This document shows, piece after piece, positions 15,401 to 30,300 of a stretch of DNA of 64,000 nt. Origin of the DNA: Mimachlamys varia (taxonomy: Eukaryota > Mollusca > Bivalvia > Pectinida > Pectinidae). The notes beneath the pieces are model-generated. The model was not told the origin of the DNA, did no database searches, and saw nothing but the letters and a program-made list of their open reading frames with translations. Made by a program: the position numbers and the translations under genes. How positions within the stretch are numbered: position 1 is the stretch's first letter; every line of letters starts with the position of its first letter. The DNA is taken from NCBI GenBank assembly GCA_947623455.1, contig OX392529.1, positions 57,989,186 through 58,053,185 of the forward strand, in the 5' to 3' direction.

Positions 15401-17771
15401 AGATCTCTGTAAATACCGAAGTTTATTGGACACACACAGTGGAGTTGTTTGCCTGTGATACTATGGGGTAGATCTCTGTAAATACTGAAGTTTATCAGAC
15501 ACACACAGTGGAGTTGTTTGCCTGTGACACTATGGGGTAGATCTCTGTAAATACTGAAGTTTATCAGACACACACAGTGGAGTTGTTTGCCTGTGACACT
15601 ATGGGGTAGATCTCTGTAAATACTGAAGTTTATCAGACACACACAGTGGAGTTGTTTGCCTGTGATACTATGGGGTAGATCTCTGGTAAATACTGAAGTT
15701 TATCAGACACACACAGTGGAGTTGTTTGTCTGTGATACTATGGGGTAGATCTCTGTAAATACTGAAGTTTATCAGATACACACAGTGGAGTTGTTTGCCT
15801 GTGACACTATGGGTTAGATCTCTGTAAATACTGAAGTTGATCAGACAAACACAGTGAAGTTGTTTGTCTGTGACACTATGGGGTAGATCTCTGTAAATAC
15901 TGAAGTTTATCAGACACACACAGTGGAGTTGTTTGTCTGTGATACTATGGGTTAGATCTCTGTAAATACTGAAGTTGATCAGACAAACACAGTGAAGTTG
16001 TTTGTCTGTGACACTATGGGGTAGATCTCTGTAAATACTGAAGTTTATCAGACACACACAGTGGAGTTGTTTGCCTGTGATACTATGGGGTAGATCTCTG
16101 TAAATACTGAAGTTTATCAGACACACACAGTGGAGTTGTTTGCCTGTGACACTATGGGGTAGATCTCTGGTAAATACTGAAGTTTATTGGATACACACAG
16201 TGGAGTTGTTTGTCTGTGATACTATGGGGTAGATCTCTGGTAAATACTGAAGTTTATCAGACACACACAGTGGAGTTGTTTGTCTGTGACACTATGGGGT
16301 AGATCTCTGGTAAATACTGAAGTTTATCAGACACACACAGTGGAGTTGTTTGTCTGTGATACTATGGGGTAGATCTCTGGTAAATACTGAAGTTTATCAG
16401 ACACGTACAGTGGGGTTGTTTGCCTGTGATACTATGGGGTAGATCTCTGGTAAATACTGAAGTTTATCAGACACACACAGTGGGGTTGTTTGCCTGTGAT
16501 ACTATGGGGTAGATCTCTGTAAATACTGAAGTTTATCAGACACACACAGTGGAGTTGTTTGCCTGTGATACTATGGGGTAGATCTCTGGTAAATACTGAA
16601 GTTTATCAGACACACACAGTGGAGTTGTTTGCCTGTGACACTATGGGGTAGATCTCTGGTAAATACTGAAGTTTATCAGACACACACAGTGGAGTTGTTT
16701 GCCTGTGACACTATGGGGTAGATCTCTGGTAAATACTGAAGTTTATCAGACACACACAGTGGAGTTGTTTGCCTGTGATACTATGGGGTAGATCTCTGGT
16801 AAATACTGAAGTTTATCAGACACACACAGTGGAGTTGTTTGCCTGTGACACTATGGGGTAGATCTCTGGTAAATACTGAAGTTTATCAGACACACACAGT
16901 GGAGTTGTTTGCCTGTGACACTATGGGGTAGATCTCTGGTAAATACTGAAGTTTATCAGACACACACAGTGGAGTTGTTTGCCTGTGACACTATGGGGTA
17001 GATCTCTGTAAATACTGAAGTTTATCAGACACACACAGTGGAGTTGTTTGCCTGTGATACTATGGGGTAGATCTCTGGTAAATACTGAAGTTTATCAGAC
17101 ACACACAGTGGAGTTGTTTGCCTGTGACACTATGGGGTAGATCTCTGGTAAATACTGAAGTTTATCAGACACACACAGTGGGGTTGTTTGTCTGTGATAC
17201 TATGGGGTAGATCTCTGGTAAATACTGAAGTTTATCAGACACACACAGTGGAGTTGTTTGTCTGTGATACTATGGGGTAGATCTCTGGTAAATACTGAAG
17301 TTGATCAGACACACACAGTGGAGTTGTTTGCCTGTGATACTATGGGGTAGATCTCTGTAAATACTGAAGTTGATCAGACACACACAGTGGAGTTGTTTGC
17401 CTGTGATACTATGGGGTAGATCTCTGTAAATACCGAAGTTTATTGGACACACACAGTGGGGTTGTTTGCCTGTGACACTATGGGGTAGATCTCTGTAAAT
17501 ACTGAAGTTTATCAGACACACACAGTGGAGTTGTTTGCCTGTGACACTATGGGGTAGATCTCTGTAAATACTGAAGTTTATCAGACACACACAGTGGAGT
17601 TGTTTGCCTGTGATACTATGGGGTAGATCTCTGTAAATACTGAAGTTTATCAGACACACACAGTGGAGTTGTTTGCCTGTGATACTATGGGGTAGATCTC
17701 TGGTAAATACTGAAGTTTATCAGACACACACAGTGGAGTTGTTTGCCTGTGACACTATGGGGTAGATCTCT
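12479..17771. repeat. higher-order block of the satellite, copy 2
   Basis: Second copy of the 5.28 kb block. Rare marker units keep the offset: the ACACGTACAGTGG variant at about 9,311 and 11,119 recurs at 14,595 and 16,403. Both copies also contain an internal duplication with an offset of 1,808 bp (26 units), for example about 8,161 to 9,969 and 13,445 to 15,253. Confidence 0.8.
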
Positions 17772-20700
17772 GGTAAATACTGAAGTTTATCAGACACACA
17801 CAGTGGAGTTGTTTGCCTGTGACACTATGGGGTAGATCTCTGGTAAATACTGAAGTTTATCAGACACACACAGTGGAGTTGTTTGCCTGTGATACTATGG
17901 GGTAGATCTCTGGTAAATACTGAAGTTTATCAGACACACACAGTGGAGTTGTTTGCCTGTGACACTATGGGGTAGATCTCTGGTAAATACTGAAGTTTAT
18001 CAGACACACACAGTGGAGTTGTTTGCCTGTGACACTATGGGGTAGATCTCTGGTAAATACTGAAGTTTATCAGACACACACAGTGGAGTTGTTTGCCTGT
18101 GACACTATGGGGTAGATCTCTGTAAATACTGAAGTTTATCAGACACACACAGTGGAGTTGTTTGCCTGTGATACTATGGGGTAGATCTCTGGTAAATACT
18201 GAAGTTTATCAGACACACACAGTGGAGTTGTTTGCCTGTGATACTATGGGGTAGATCTCTGGTAAATACTGAAGTTTATCAGACACACACAGTGGGGTTG
18301 TTTGTCTGTTATACTATGGGGTAGATCTCTGGTAAATACTGAAGTTTATCAGACACACACAGTGGAGTTGTTTGTCTGTGATACTATGGGGTAGATCTCT
18401 GTAAATACTGAAGTTTATCAGACACACACAGTGGAGTTGTTTGTCTGTGACACTATGGGGTAGATCTCTGGTAAATACTGAAGTTGATCAGACACACACA
18501 GTGGAGTTGTTTGCCTGTGATACTATGGGGTAGATCTCTGTAAATACTGAAGTTGATCAGACACACACAGTGGAGTTGTTTGCCTGTGATACTATGGGGT
18601 AGATCTCTGTAAATACCGAAGTTTATTGGACACACACAGTGGGGTTGTTTGCCTGTGACACTATGGGGTAGATCTCTGTAAATACTGAAGTTTATCAGAC
18701 ACACACAGTGGAGTTGTTTGCCTGTGACACTATGGGGTAGATCTCTGTAAATACTGAAGTTTATCAGACACACACAGTGGAGTTGTTTGCCTGTGACACT
18801 ATGGGGTAGATCTCTGGTAAATACTGAAGTTTATCAGACACACACAGTGGAGTTGTTTGTCTGTGACACTATGGGGTAGATCTCTGGTAAATACTGAAGT
18901 TTATCAGACACACACAGTGGAGTTGTTTGTCTGTGATACTATGGGGTAGATCTCTGTAAATACTGAAGTTTATCAGATACACACAGTGGAGTTGTTTGCC
19001 TGTGACACTATGGGTTAGATCTCTGTAAATACTGAAGTTGATCAGACAAACACAGTGAAGTTGTTTGTCTGTGACACTATGGGGTAGATCTCTGTAAATA
19101 CTGAAGTTTATCAGACACACACAGTGGAGTTGTTTGTCTGTGATACTATGGGTTAGATCTCTGTAAATACTGAAGTTGATCAGACAAACACAGTGAAGTT
19201 GTTTGTCTGTGACACTATGGGGTAGATCTCTGTAAATACTGAAGTTTATCAGACACACACAGTGGAGTTGTTTGCCTGTGATACTATGGGGTAGATCTCT
19301 GTAAATACTGAAGTTTATCAGACACACACAGTGGAGTTGTTTGCCTGTGACACTATGGGGTAGATCTCTGGTAAATACTGAAGTTTATTGGATACACACA
19401 GTGGAGTTGTTTGTCTGTGATACTATGGGGTAGATCTCTGGTAAATACTGAAGTTTATCAGACACACACAGTGGAGTTGTTTGCCTGTGACACTATGGGG
19501 TAGATCTCTGGTAAATACTGAAGTTTATCAGACACACACAGTGGAGTTGTTTGCCTGTGACACTATGGGGTAGATCTCTGTAAATACTGAAGTTTATTGG
19601 ATACACACAGTGGAGTTGTTTGCCTGTGACACTATGGGGTAGATCTCTGTAAATACTGAAGTTTATCAGACACACACAGTGGAGTTGTTTGTCTGTGACA
19701 CTATGGGGTAGATCTCTGGTAAATACTGAAGTTTATCAGACACACACAGTGGGGTTGTTTGCCTGTGATACTATGGGGTAGATCTCTGGTAAATACTGAA
19801 GTTTATCAGACACACACAGTGGGGTTGTTTGCCTGTGATACTATGGGGTAGATCTCTGTAAATACTGAAGTTTATCAGACACACACAGTGGAGTTGTTTG
19901 CCTGTGATACTATGGGGTAGATCTCTGGTAAATACTGAAGTTTATCAGACACACACAGTGGGGTTGTTTGCCTGTGATACTATGGGTTAGATCTCTGTAA
20001 ATACTGAAGTTTATTGGATACACACAGTGGAGTTGTTTGCCTGTGACACTATGGGGTAAATCTCTGGTAAATACTGAAGTTTATCAGACACACACAGTGG
20101 AGTTGTTTGCCTGTGATACTATGGGGTAGATCTCTGTAAATACTGAAGTTGATCAGACACACACAGTGGAGTTGTTTGCCTGTGATACTATGGGGTAGAT
20201 CTCTGTAAATACCGAAGTTTATTGGACACACACAGTGGGGTTGTTTGCCTGTGACACTATGGGGTAGATCTCTGTAAATACTGAAGTTTATCAGACACAC
20301 ACAGTGGAGTTGTTTGCCTGTGACACTATGGGGTAGATCTCTGTAAATACTGAAGTTTATCAGACACACACAGTGGAGTTGTTTGCCTGTGACACTATGG
20401 GGTAGATCTCTGGTAAATACTGAAGTTTATCAGACACACACAGTGGAGTTGTTTGCCTGTGACACTATGGGGTAGATCTCTGGTAAATACTGAAGTTTAT
20501 CAGACACACACAGTGGAGTTGTTTGCCTGTGATACTATGGGGTAGATCTCTGGTAAATACTGAAGTTTATCAGACACACACAGTGGAGTTGTTTGCCTGT
20601 GACACTATGGGGTAGATCTCTGGTAAATACTGAAGTTTATCAGACACACACAGTGGGGTTGTTTGCCTGTGATACTATGGGGTAGATCTCTGGTAAATAC

Positions 20701-22174
20701 TGAAGTTTATCAGACACACACAGTGGAGTTGTTTGTCTGTGACACTATGGGGTAGATCTCTGTAAATACTGAAGTTTATCAGACACACACAGTGGGGTTG
20801 TTTGTCTGTGATACTATGGGGTAGATCTCTGGTAAATACTGAAGTTTATCAGACACACACAGTGGAGTTGTTTGCCTGTGACACTATGGGTTAGATCTCT
20901 GGTAAATACTGAAGTTTATTGGATACACACAGTGGAGTTGTTTGCCTGTGACACTATGGGGTAGATCTCTGGTAAATACTGAAGTTTATCAGACACACAC
21001 AGTGGAGTTGTTTGCCTGTGATACTATGGGGTAGATCTCTGGTAAATACTGAAGTTGATCAGACACACACAGTGGAGTTGTTTGCCTGTGATACTATGGG
21101 GTAGATCTCTGTAAATACCGAAGTTTATCAGACACACACAGTGGAGTTGTTTGCCTGTGACACTATGGGGTAGATCTCTGTAAATACTGAAGTTTATCAG
21201 ACACACACAGTGGAGTTGTTTGCCTGTGACACTATGGGGTAGATCTCTGGTAAATACTGAAGTTTATCAGACACACACAGTGGAGTTGTTTGTCTGTGAT
21301 ACTATGGGGTAGATCTCTGTAAATACTGAAGTTTATCAGACACACACAGTGGAGTTGTTTGTCTGTGACACTATGGGGTAGATCTCTGGTAAATACTGAA
21401 GTTTATCAGACACACACAGTGGAGTTGTTTGCCTGTGACACTATGGGTTAGATCTCTGTAAATACTGAAGTTGATCAGACAAACACAGTGGAGTTGTTTG
21501 CCTGTGACACTATGGGGTAGATCTCTGGTAAATACTGAAGTTTATCAGACACACACAGTGGAGTTGTTTGTCTGTGATACTATGGGGTAGATCTCTGTAA
21601 ATACCGAAGTTTATCAGACACACACAGTGGAGTTGTTTGCCTGTGACACTATGGGGTAGATCTCTGTAAATACTGAAGTTTATCAGACACACACAGTGGA
21701 GTTGTTTGCCTGTGACACTATGGGGTAGATCTCTGGTAAATACTGAAGTTTATCAGACACACACAGTGGAGTTGTTTGTCTGTGATACTATGGGGTAGAT
21801 CTCTGTAAATACTGAAGTTTATCAGACACACACAGTGGAGTTGTTTGTCTGTGACACTATGGGGTAGATCTCTGGTAAATACTGAAGTTTATCAGACACA
21901 CACAGTGGAGTTGTTTGCCTGTGACACTATGGGTTAGATCTCTGTAAATACTGAAGTTGATCAGACAAACACAGTGAAGTTGTTTGTCTGTGACACTATG
22001 GGGTAGATCTCTGTAAATACTGAAGTTTATTGGATACACACAGTGGAGTTGTTTGTCTGTGATACTATGGGTTAGATCTCTGTAAATACTGAAGTTGATC
22101 AGACAAACACAGTGAAGTTGTTTGTTTGTGACACTATGGGGTAGATCTCTGTAAATACTGAAGTTTATTGGATA

Positions 22175-24305
22175 CACACAGTGGAGTTGTTTGCCTGTGA
22201 TACTATGGGGTAGATCTCTGTAAATACTGAAGTTTATCAGACACACACAGTGGAGTTGTTTGTCTGTGATACTATGGGGTAGATCTCTGGTAAATACTGA
22301 AGTTTTTGGATACACACAGTGGAGTTGTTTGCCTGTGACACTATGGGGTAGATCTCTGTAAATACTGAAGTTTATCAGACACACACAGTGGAGTTGTTTG
22401 CCTGTGATACTATGGGTTAGATCTCTGTAAATACTGAAGTTTATTGGATACACACAGTGGAGTTGTTTGCCTGTGATACTATGGGTTAGATCTCTGTAAA
22501 TACTGAAGTTTATTGGATACACACAGTGGAGTTGTTTGCCTGTGACACTATGGGGTAGATCTCTGTAAATACTGAAGTTTATCAGACACACACAGTGGAG
22601 TTGTTTGTCTGTGATACTATGGGGTAGATCTCTGCAAATACTGAAGTTGATCAGACACACACAGTGGAGTTGTTTGCCTGTGATACTATGGGGTAGATCT
22701 CTGTAAATACTGAAGTTTATCAGACACACACAGTGGAGTTGTTTGCCTGTGATACTATGGGGTAGATCTCTGTAAATACTGAAGTTTATCAGACACACAC
22801 AGTGGAGTTGTTTGCCTGTGACACTATGGGGTAGATCTCTGTAAATACTGAAGTTTATCAGACACACACAGTGGAGTTGTTTGCCTGTGACACTATGGGG
22901 TAGATCTCTGGTAAATACTGAAGTTTATCAGACACACACAGTGGAGTTGTTTGCCTGTGACACTATGGGGTAGATCTCTGTAAATACTGAAGTTTATCAG
23001 ACACACACAGTGGAGTTGTTTGCCTGTGACACTATGGGGTAGATCTCTGGTAAATACTGAAGTTTATCAGACACACACAGTGGAGTTGTTTGCCTGTGAC
23101 ACTATGGGTTAGATCTCTGTAAATACTGAAGTTTATTGGATACACACAGTGGAGTTGTTTGCCTGTGTCACTATGGGGTAGATCTCTGTAAATACTGAAG
23201 TTTATCAGACACACACAGTGGAGTTGTTTGCCTGTGATACTATGGGTTAGATCTCTGGTAAATACGGAAGTTTATCAGACACACACAGTGGGGTTGTTTG
23301 CCTGTGATACTATGGGGTAGATCTCTGTAAATACTGAAGTTTATCAGACACACACAGTGGGGTTGTTTGTCTGTGATACTATGGGGTAGATCTCTGTAAA
23401 TACTGAAGTTTATTGGATACACACAGTGGAGTTGTTTGCCTGTGATACTATGGGGTAGATCTCTGGTAAATACTGAAGTTTATCAGACACACACAGTGGA
23501 GTTGTTTGTCTGTGACACTATGTGGTAGATCTCTGTAAATACTGAAGTTGATCAGACACACACAGTGGAGTTGTTTTCCTGTGACACTATGGGGTAGATC
23601 TCTGGTAAATACTGAAGTTTATCAGACACACACAGTGGAGTTGTTTGTCTGTGACACTATGTGGTAGATCTCTGTAAATACTGAAGTTGATCAGACACAC
23701 ACAGTGGAGTTGTTTGTCTGTGACACTATGGGGTAGATCTCTGGTAAATACTGAAGTTTATCAGACACACACAGTGGAGTTGTTTGCCTGTGATACTATG
23801 GGGTAGATCTCTGTAAATACTGAAGTTTATCAGACACACACAGTGGAGTTGTTTGCCTGTGATACTATGGGGTAGATCTCTGTAAATACTGAAGTTTATC
23901 AGACACACACAGTGGGGTTGTTTGCCTGTGACACTATGGGGTAGATCTCTGTAAATACTGAAGTTTATCAGACACACACAGTGGAGTTGTTTGCCTGTGA
24001 TACTATAGGGTAGATCTCTGTAAATACTGAAGTTTATCAGACACACACAGTGGGGTTGTTTGCCTGTGATACTATGGGGTAGATCTCTGTAAATACTGAA
24101 GTTTATTGGATACACACAGTGGAGTTGTTTGCCTGTGACACTATGGGGTAGATCTCTGGTAAATACTGAAGTTTATCAGACACACACAGTGGAGTTGTTT
24201 GCCTGTGACACTATGGGTTAGATCTCTGTAAATACTGAAGTTTATTGGATACACACAGTGGAGTTGTTTGTCTGTGACACTATGTGGTAGATCTCTGTAA
24301 ATACT
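22175..24305. repeat. satellite block copied from about 5,290-7,490, lacking one unit
   Basis: The rare GAAGTTTTTGGATAC unit at about 22,300 and the units after it match the block near 5,415 at an offset of 16,885 bp. From about 23.3 kb the offset becomes 16,816, so exactly one 69-bp unit has been lost from this copy (or gained in the other). This ties the two halves of the array together. Confidence 0.7.
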
Positions 24306-27300
24306 GAAGTTGATCAGACACACACAGTGGAGTTGTTTGTCTGTGACACTATGGGGTAGATCTCTGGTAAATACTGAAGTTTATCAGACACACACAGTGG
24401 AGTTGTTTGCCTGTGATACTATGGGGTAGATCTCTGTAAATACTGAAGTTTATCAGACACACACAGTGGAGTTGTTTGCCTGTGATACTATGGGGTAGAT
24501 CTCTGTAAATACTGAAGTTTATCAGACACACACAGTGGGGTTGTTTGCCTGTGATACTATGGGGTAGATCTCTGTAAATACTGAAGTTTATTGGATACAC
24601 ACAGTGGAGTTGTTTGCCTGTGACACTATGGGGTAGATCTCTGGTAAATACTGAAGTTTATCAGACACACACAGTGGAGTTGTTTGCCTGTGACACTATG
24701 GGTTAGATCTCTGTAAATACTGAAGTTTATTGGATACACACAGTGGAGTTGTTTGCCTGTGACACTATGGGGTAGATCTCTGTAAATACTGAAGTTTATC
24801 AGACACACACAGTGGAGTTGTTTGCCTGTGATACTATGGGTTAGATCTCTGGTAAATACGGAAGTTTATCAGACACACACAGTGGGGTTGTTTGCCTGTG
24901 ATACTATGGGGTAGATCTCTGGTAAATACTGAAGTTTATCAGACACACACAGTGGAGTTGTTTGTCTGTGACACTATGGGGTAGATCTCTGTAAATACTG
25001 AAGTTTATCAGACACACACAGTGGGGCTGTTTGTCTGTGATACTATGGGGTAGATCTCTGTAAATACTGAAGTTTATTGGATACACACAGTGGAGTTGTT
25101 TGCCTGTGACACTATGGGGTAGATCTCTGGTAAATACTGAAGTTTATCAGACACACACAGTGGAGTTGTTTGTCTGTGACACTATGTGGTAGATCTCTGT
25201 AAATACTGAAGTTGATCAGACACACACAGTGGAGTTGTTTGTCTGTGACACTATGGGGTAGATCTCTGGTAAATACTGAAGTTTATCAGACACACACAGT
25301 GGAGTTGTTTGCCTGTGATACTATGGGGTAGATCTCTGTAAATACTGAAGTTTATCAGACACACACAGTGGGGTTGTTTGCCTGTGATACTATGGGGTAG
25401 ATCTCTGTAAATACTGAAGTTTATTGGATACACACAGTGGAGTTGTTTGCCTGTGACACTATGGGGTAGATCTCTGGTAAATACGGAAGTTTATTGGATA
25501 CACACAGTGGAGTTGTTTGCCTGTGATACTATGGGGTAGATCTCTGTAAATACTGAAGTTTATCAGACACACACAGTGGGGTTGTTTGTCTGTGACACTA
25601 TGGGGTAGATCTCTGTAAATACTGAAGTTTATCAGACACACACAGTGGAGTTGTTTGCCTGTGATACTATGGGGTAGATCTCTGGTAAATACTGAAGTTT
25701 ATCAGACACACACAGTGGGGTTGTTTGCCTGTGATACTATGGGGTAGATCTCTGGTAAATACTGAAGTTTATCAGACACACACAGTGGAGTTGTTTGCCT
25801 GTGATACTATGGGGTAGATCTCTGTAAATACTGAAGTTTATCAGACACACACAGTGAAGTTGTTTGTCTGTGATACTATGGGGTAGATCTCTGTAAATAC
25901 TGAAGTTTATCAGACACACACAGTGGAGTTGTTTGCCTGTGATACTATGGGGTAGATCTCTGTAAATACTGAAGTTTATCAGACACACACAGTGGGGTTG
26001 TTTGCCTGTGATACTATGGGTTAGATCTCTGGTAAATACTGAAGTTTATCAGACACACACAGTGGAGTTGTTTGTCTGTGATACTATGGGGTAGATCTCT
26101 GTAAATACTGAAGTTTATTGGATACACACAGTGGAGTTGTTTGCCTGTGATACTATGGGTTAGATCTCTGTAAATACTGAAGTTTATCAGACACACACAG
26201 TGGAGTTGTTTGCCTGTGACACTATGGGGTAGATCTCTGTAAATACTGAAGTTTATCAGACACACACAGTGGAGTTGTTTGCCTGTGATACTATGGGGTA
26301 GATCTCTGGTAAATACTGAAGTTTATCAGACACACACAGTGGAGTTGTTTGCCTGTGACACTATGGGGTAGATCTCTGGTAAATACTGAAGTTTATCAGA
26401 CACACACAGTGGAGTTGTTTGCCTGTGACACTATGGGGTAGATCTCTGGTAAATACTGAAGTTTATCAGACACACACAGTGGAGTTGTTTGCCTGTGACA
26501 CTATGGGGTAGATCTCTGGTAAATACTGAAGTTTATCAGACACACACAGTGGAGTTGTTTGTCTGTGACACTATGGGGTAGATCTCTGTAAATACTGAAG
26601 TTTATCAGACACACACAGTGGAGTTGTTTGCCTGTGACACTATGGGGTAGATCTCTGTAAATACTGAAGTTGATCAGACACACACAGTGGAGTTGTTTGC
26701 CTGTGATACTATGGGGTAGATCTCTGTAAATACTGAAGTTTATCAGACACACACAGTGGAGTTGTTTGCCTGTGATACTATGGGGTAGATCTCTGTAAAT
26801 ACTGAAGTTTATCAGATACACACAGTGGAGTTGTTTGCCTGTGACGCTATGGGGTAGATCTCTGTAAATACTGAAGTTGATCAGACACACACAGTGGGGT
26901 TGTTTGCCTGTGATACTATGTGGTAGATCTCTGTAAATACTGAAGTTTATCAGACACACACAGTGGAGTTGTTTGTCTGTGATACTATGGGGTAGATCTC
27001 TGGTAAATACTGAAGTTTATCAGACACACACAGTGGAGTTGTTTGCCTGTGATACTATGGGGTAGATCTCTGGTAAATACTGAAGTTTATCAGTCACACA
27101 CAGTGGAGTTGTTTGCCTGTGATACTATGGGGTAGATCTCTGGTAAATACTGAAGTTTATCAGACACACACAGTGGAGTTGTTTGCCTGTGACACTATGG
27201 GGTAGATCTCTGGTAAATACTGAAGTTTATCAGACACACACAGTGGAGTTGTTTGCCTGTGACACTATGGGGTAGATCTCTGTAAATACTGAAGTTGATC

Positions 27301-30300
27301 AGACACACACAGTGGGGTTGTTTGCCTGTGATACTATGGGGTAGATCTCTGTAAATACTGAAGTTTATCAGACACACACAGTGGAGTTGTTTGCCTGTGA
27401 CACTATGGGGTAGATCTCTGGTAAATACTGAAGTTTATCAGACACACACAGTGGAGTTGTTTGCCTGTGATACTATGGGGTAGATCTCTGTAAATACTGA
27501 AGTTTATCAGACACACACAGTGGAGTTGTTTGTCTGTGACACTATGGGGTAGATCTCTGTAAATACTGAAGTTTATCAGACACGTACAGTGGGGTTGTTT
27601 GTCTGTGACACTATGGGTTAGATCTCTGTAAATACTGAAGTTTATCAGACACACACAGTGGGGTTGTTTGCCTGTGATACTATGGGGTAGATCTCTGTAA
27701 ATACTGAAGTTTATCAGACACACACAGTGGGGTTGTTTGCCTGTGATACTATGGGGTAGATCTCTGTAAATACTGAAGTTTATTGGATACACACAGTGGG
27801 GTTGTTTGCCTGTGACACTATGGGGTAGATCTCTGGTAAATACTGAAGTTTATCAGACACACACAGTGGAGTTGTTTGCCTGTGATACTATGGGGTAGAT
27901 CTCTGTAAATACTGAAGTTGATCAGACACACACAGTGGAGTTGTTTGCCTGTGATACTATGGGGTAGATCTCTGTAAATACTGAAGTTTATCAGACACAC
28001 ACAGTGGGGTTGTTTGCCTGTGATACTATGGGGTAGATCTCTGGTAAATACTGAAGTTTATCAGACACACACAGTGGAGTTGTTTGCCTGTGACACTATG
28101 GGTTAGATCTCTGGTAAATACTGAAGTTGATCAGACACACACAGTGAAGTTGTTTGTCTGTGACACTATGGGGTAGATCTCTGTAAATACTGAAGTTTAT
28201 CAGACACACACAGTGGGGTTGTTTGTCTGTGACACTATGGGGTAGATCTCTGTAAATACTGAAGTTTATCAGACACACACAGTGAAGTTGTTTGTTTGTG
28301 ATACTATGGGGTAGATCTCTGTAAATACTTAAGTTTATCAGACACACACAGTGGAGTTGTTTGCCTGTGACACTATGGGTTAGATCTCTGGTAAATACTG
28401 AAGTTTATTGGATACACACAGTGGAGTTGTTTGCCTGTGACACTATGGGGTAGATCTCTGTAAATACTGAAGTTTATTGGATACACACAGTGGAGTTGTT
28501 TGCCTGTGACACTATGGGGTAGATCTCTGTAATTACTGAAGTTTATCAGACACACACAGTGGGGTTGTTTGTCTGTGACACTATGGGGTAGATCTCTGTA
28601 AATACTGAAGTTTATCAGACACACACAGTGGAGTTGTTTGCCTGTGACACTATGGGGTAGATCTCTGTAAATACTGAAGTTTATCAGACACACACAGTGG
28701 AGTTGTTTGCCTGTGATACTATGGGGTAGATCTCTGTAAATACTGAAGTTTATCAGACACACACAGTGGAGTTGTTTGTCTGTGATACTATGGGGTAGAT
28801 CTCTGGTAAATACTGAAGTTTATCAGATACACACAGTGGGGTTGTTTGCCTGTGATACTATGGGGTAGATCTCTGTAAATACTGAAGTTTATCAGACACA
28901 CACAGTGGAGTTGTTTGCCTGTGATACTATGGGGTAGATCTCTGTAAATACTGAAGTTTATCAGACACACACAGTGGAGTTGTTTGTCTGTGATACTATG
29001 GGGTAGATCTCTGTAAATACTGAAGTTTATCAGACACACACAGTGGAGTTGTTTGCCTGTGATACTATGGGGTAGATCTCTGTAAATACTGAAGTTTATC
29101 AGACACACACAGTGGGGTTGTTTGCCTGTGATACTATGGGGTAGATCTCTGTAAATACTGAAGTTTATTGGATACACACAGTGGAGTTGTTTGCCTGTGA
29201 CACTATGGGGTAGATCTCTGGTAAATACTGAAGTTTATCAGACACACACAGTGGAGTTGTTTGCCTGTGATACTATGGGTTAGATCTCTGGTAAATACTG
29301 AAGTTTATCAGACACACACAGTGGAGTTGTTTGTCTGTGATACTATGGGGTAGATCTCTGTAAATACTGAAGTTTATCAGACACACACAGTGGAGTTGTT
29401 TGCCTGTGATACTATGGGTTAGATCTCTGGTAAATACTGAAGTTTTTTGGATACACACAGTGGAGTTGTTTGCCTGTGACACTATGGGGTAGATCTCTGT
29501 AAATACTGAAGTTTATCAGACACACACAGTGGAGTTGTTTGTCTGTGACACTATGGGGTAGATCTCTGTAAATACTGAAGTTTATCAGACACACACAGTG
29601 GAGTTGTTTGCCTGTGATACTATGGGGTAGATCTCTGTAAATACTGAAGTTTATTGGACACACACAGTGGAGTTGTTTGTCTGTGATACTATGGGGTAGA
29701 TCTCTGTAAATACTGAAGTTTATCAGACACACACAGTGGAGTTGTTTGCCTGTGATACTATGGGGTAGATCTCTGTAAATACTGAAGTTTATCAGACACA
29801 CACAGTGGAGTTGTTTGTCTGTGATACTATGGGGTAGATCTCTGGTAAATACTGAAGTTTATCAGACACACACAGTGGAGTTGTTTGTCTGTGACACTAT
29901 GGGTTAGATCTCTGTAAATACTGAAGTTTATCAGACACACACAGTGGGGTTGTTTGTCTGTGACACTATGGGTTAGATCTCTGTAAATACTGAAGTTTAT
30001 CAGACACACACAGTGGAGTTGTTTGTCTGTGACACTATGGGGTAGATCTCTGTAAATACTGAAGTTTATTGGATACACACAGTGGAGTTGTTTGTCTGTG
30101 ATACTATGGGTTAGATCTCTGTAAATACTGAAGTTGATCAGACACACACAGTGGGGTTGTTTGCCTGTGATACTATGGGGTAGATCTCTGTAAATACTGA
30201 AGTTGATCAGACACACACAGTAGGGTTGTTTGCCTGTGATACTATGGGGTAGATCTCTGTAAATACTGAAGTTTATCAGACACACACAGTGGAGTTGTTT

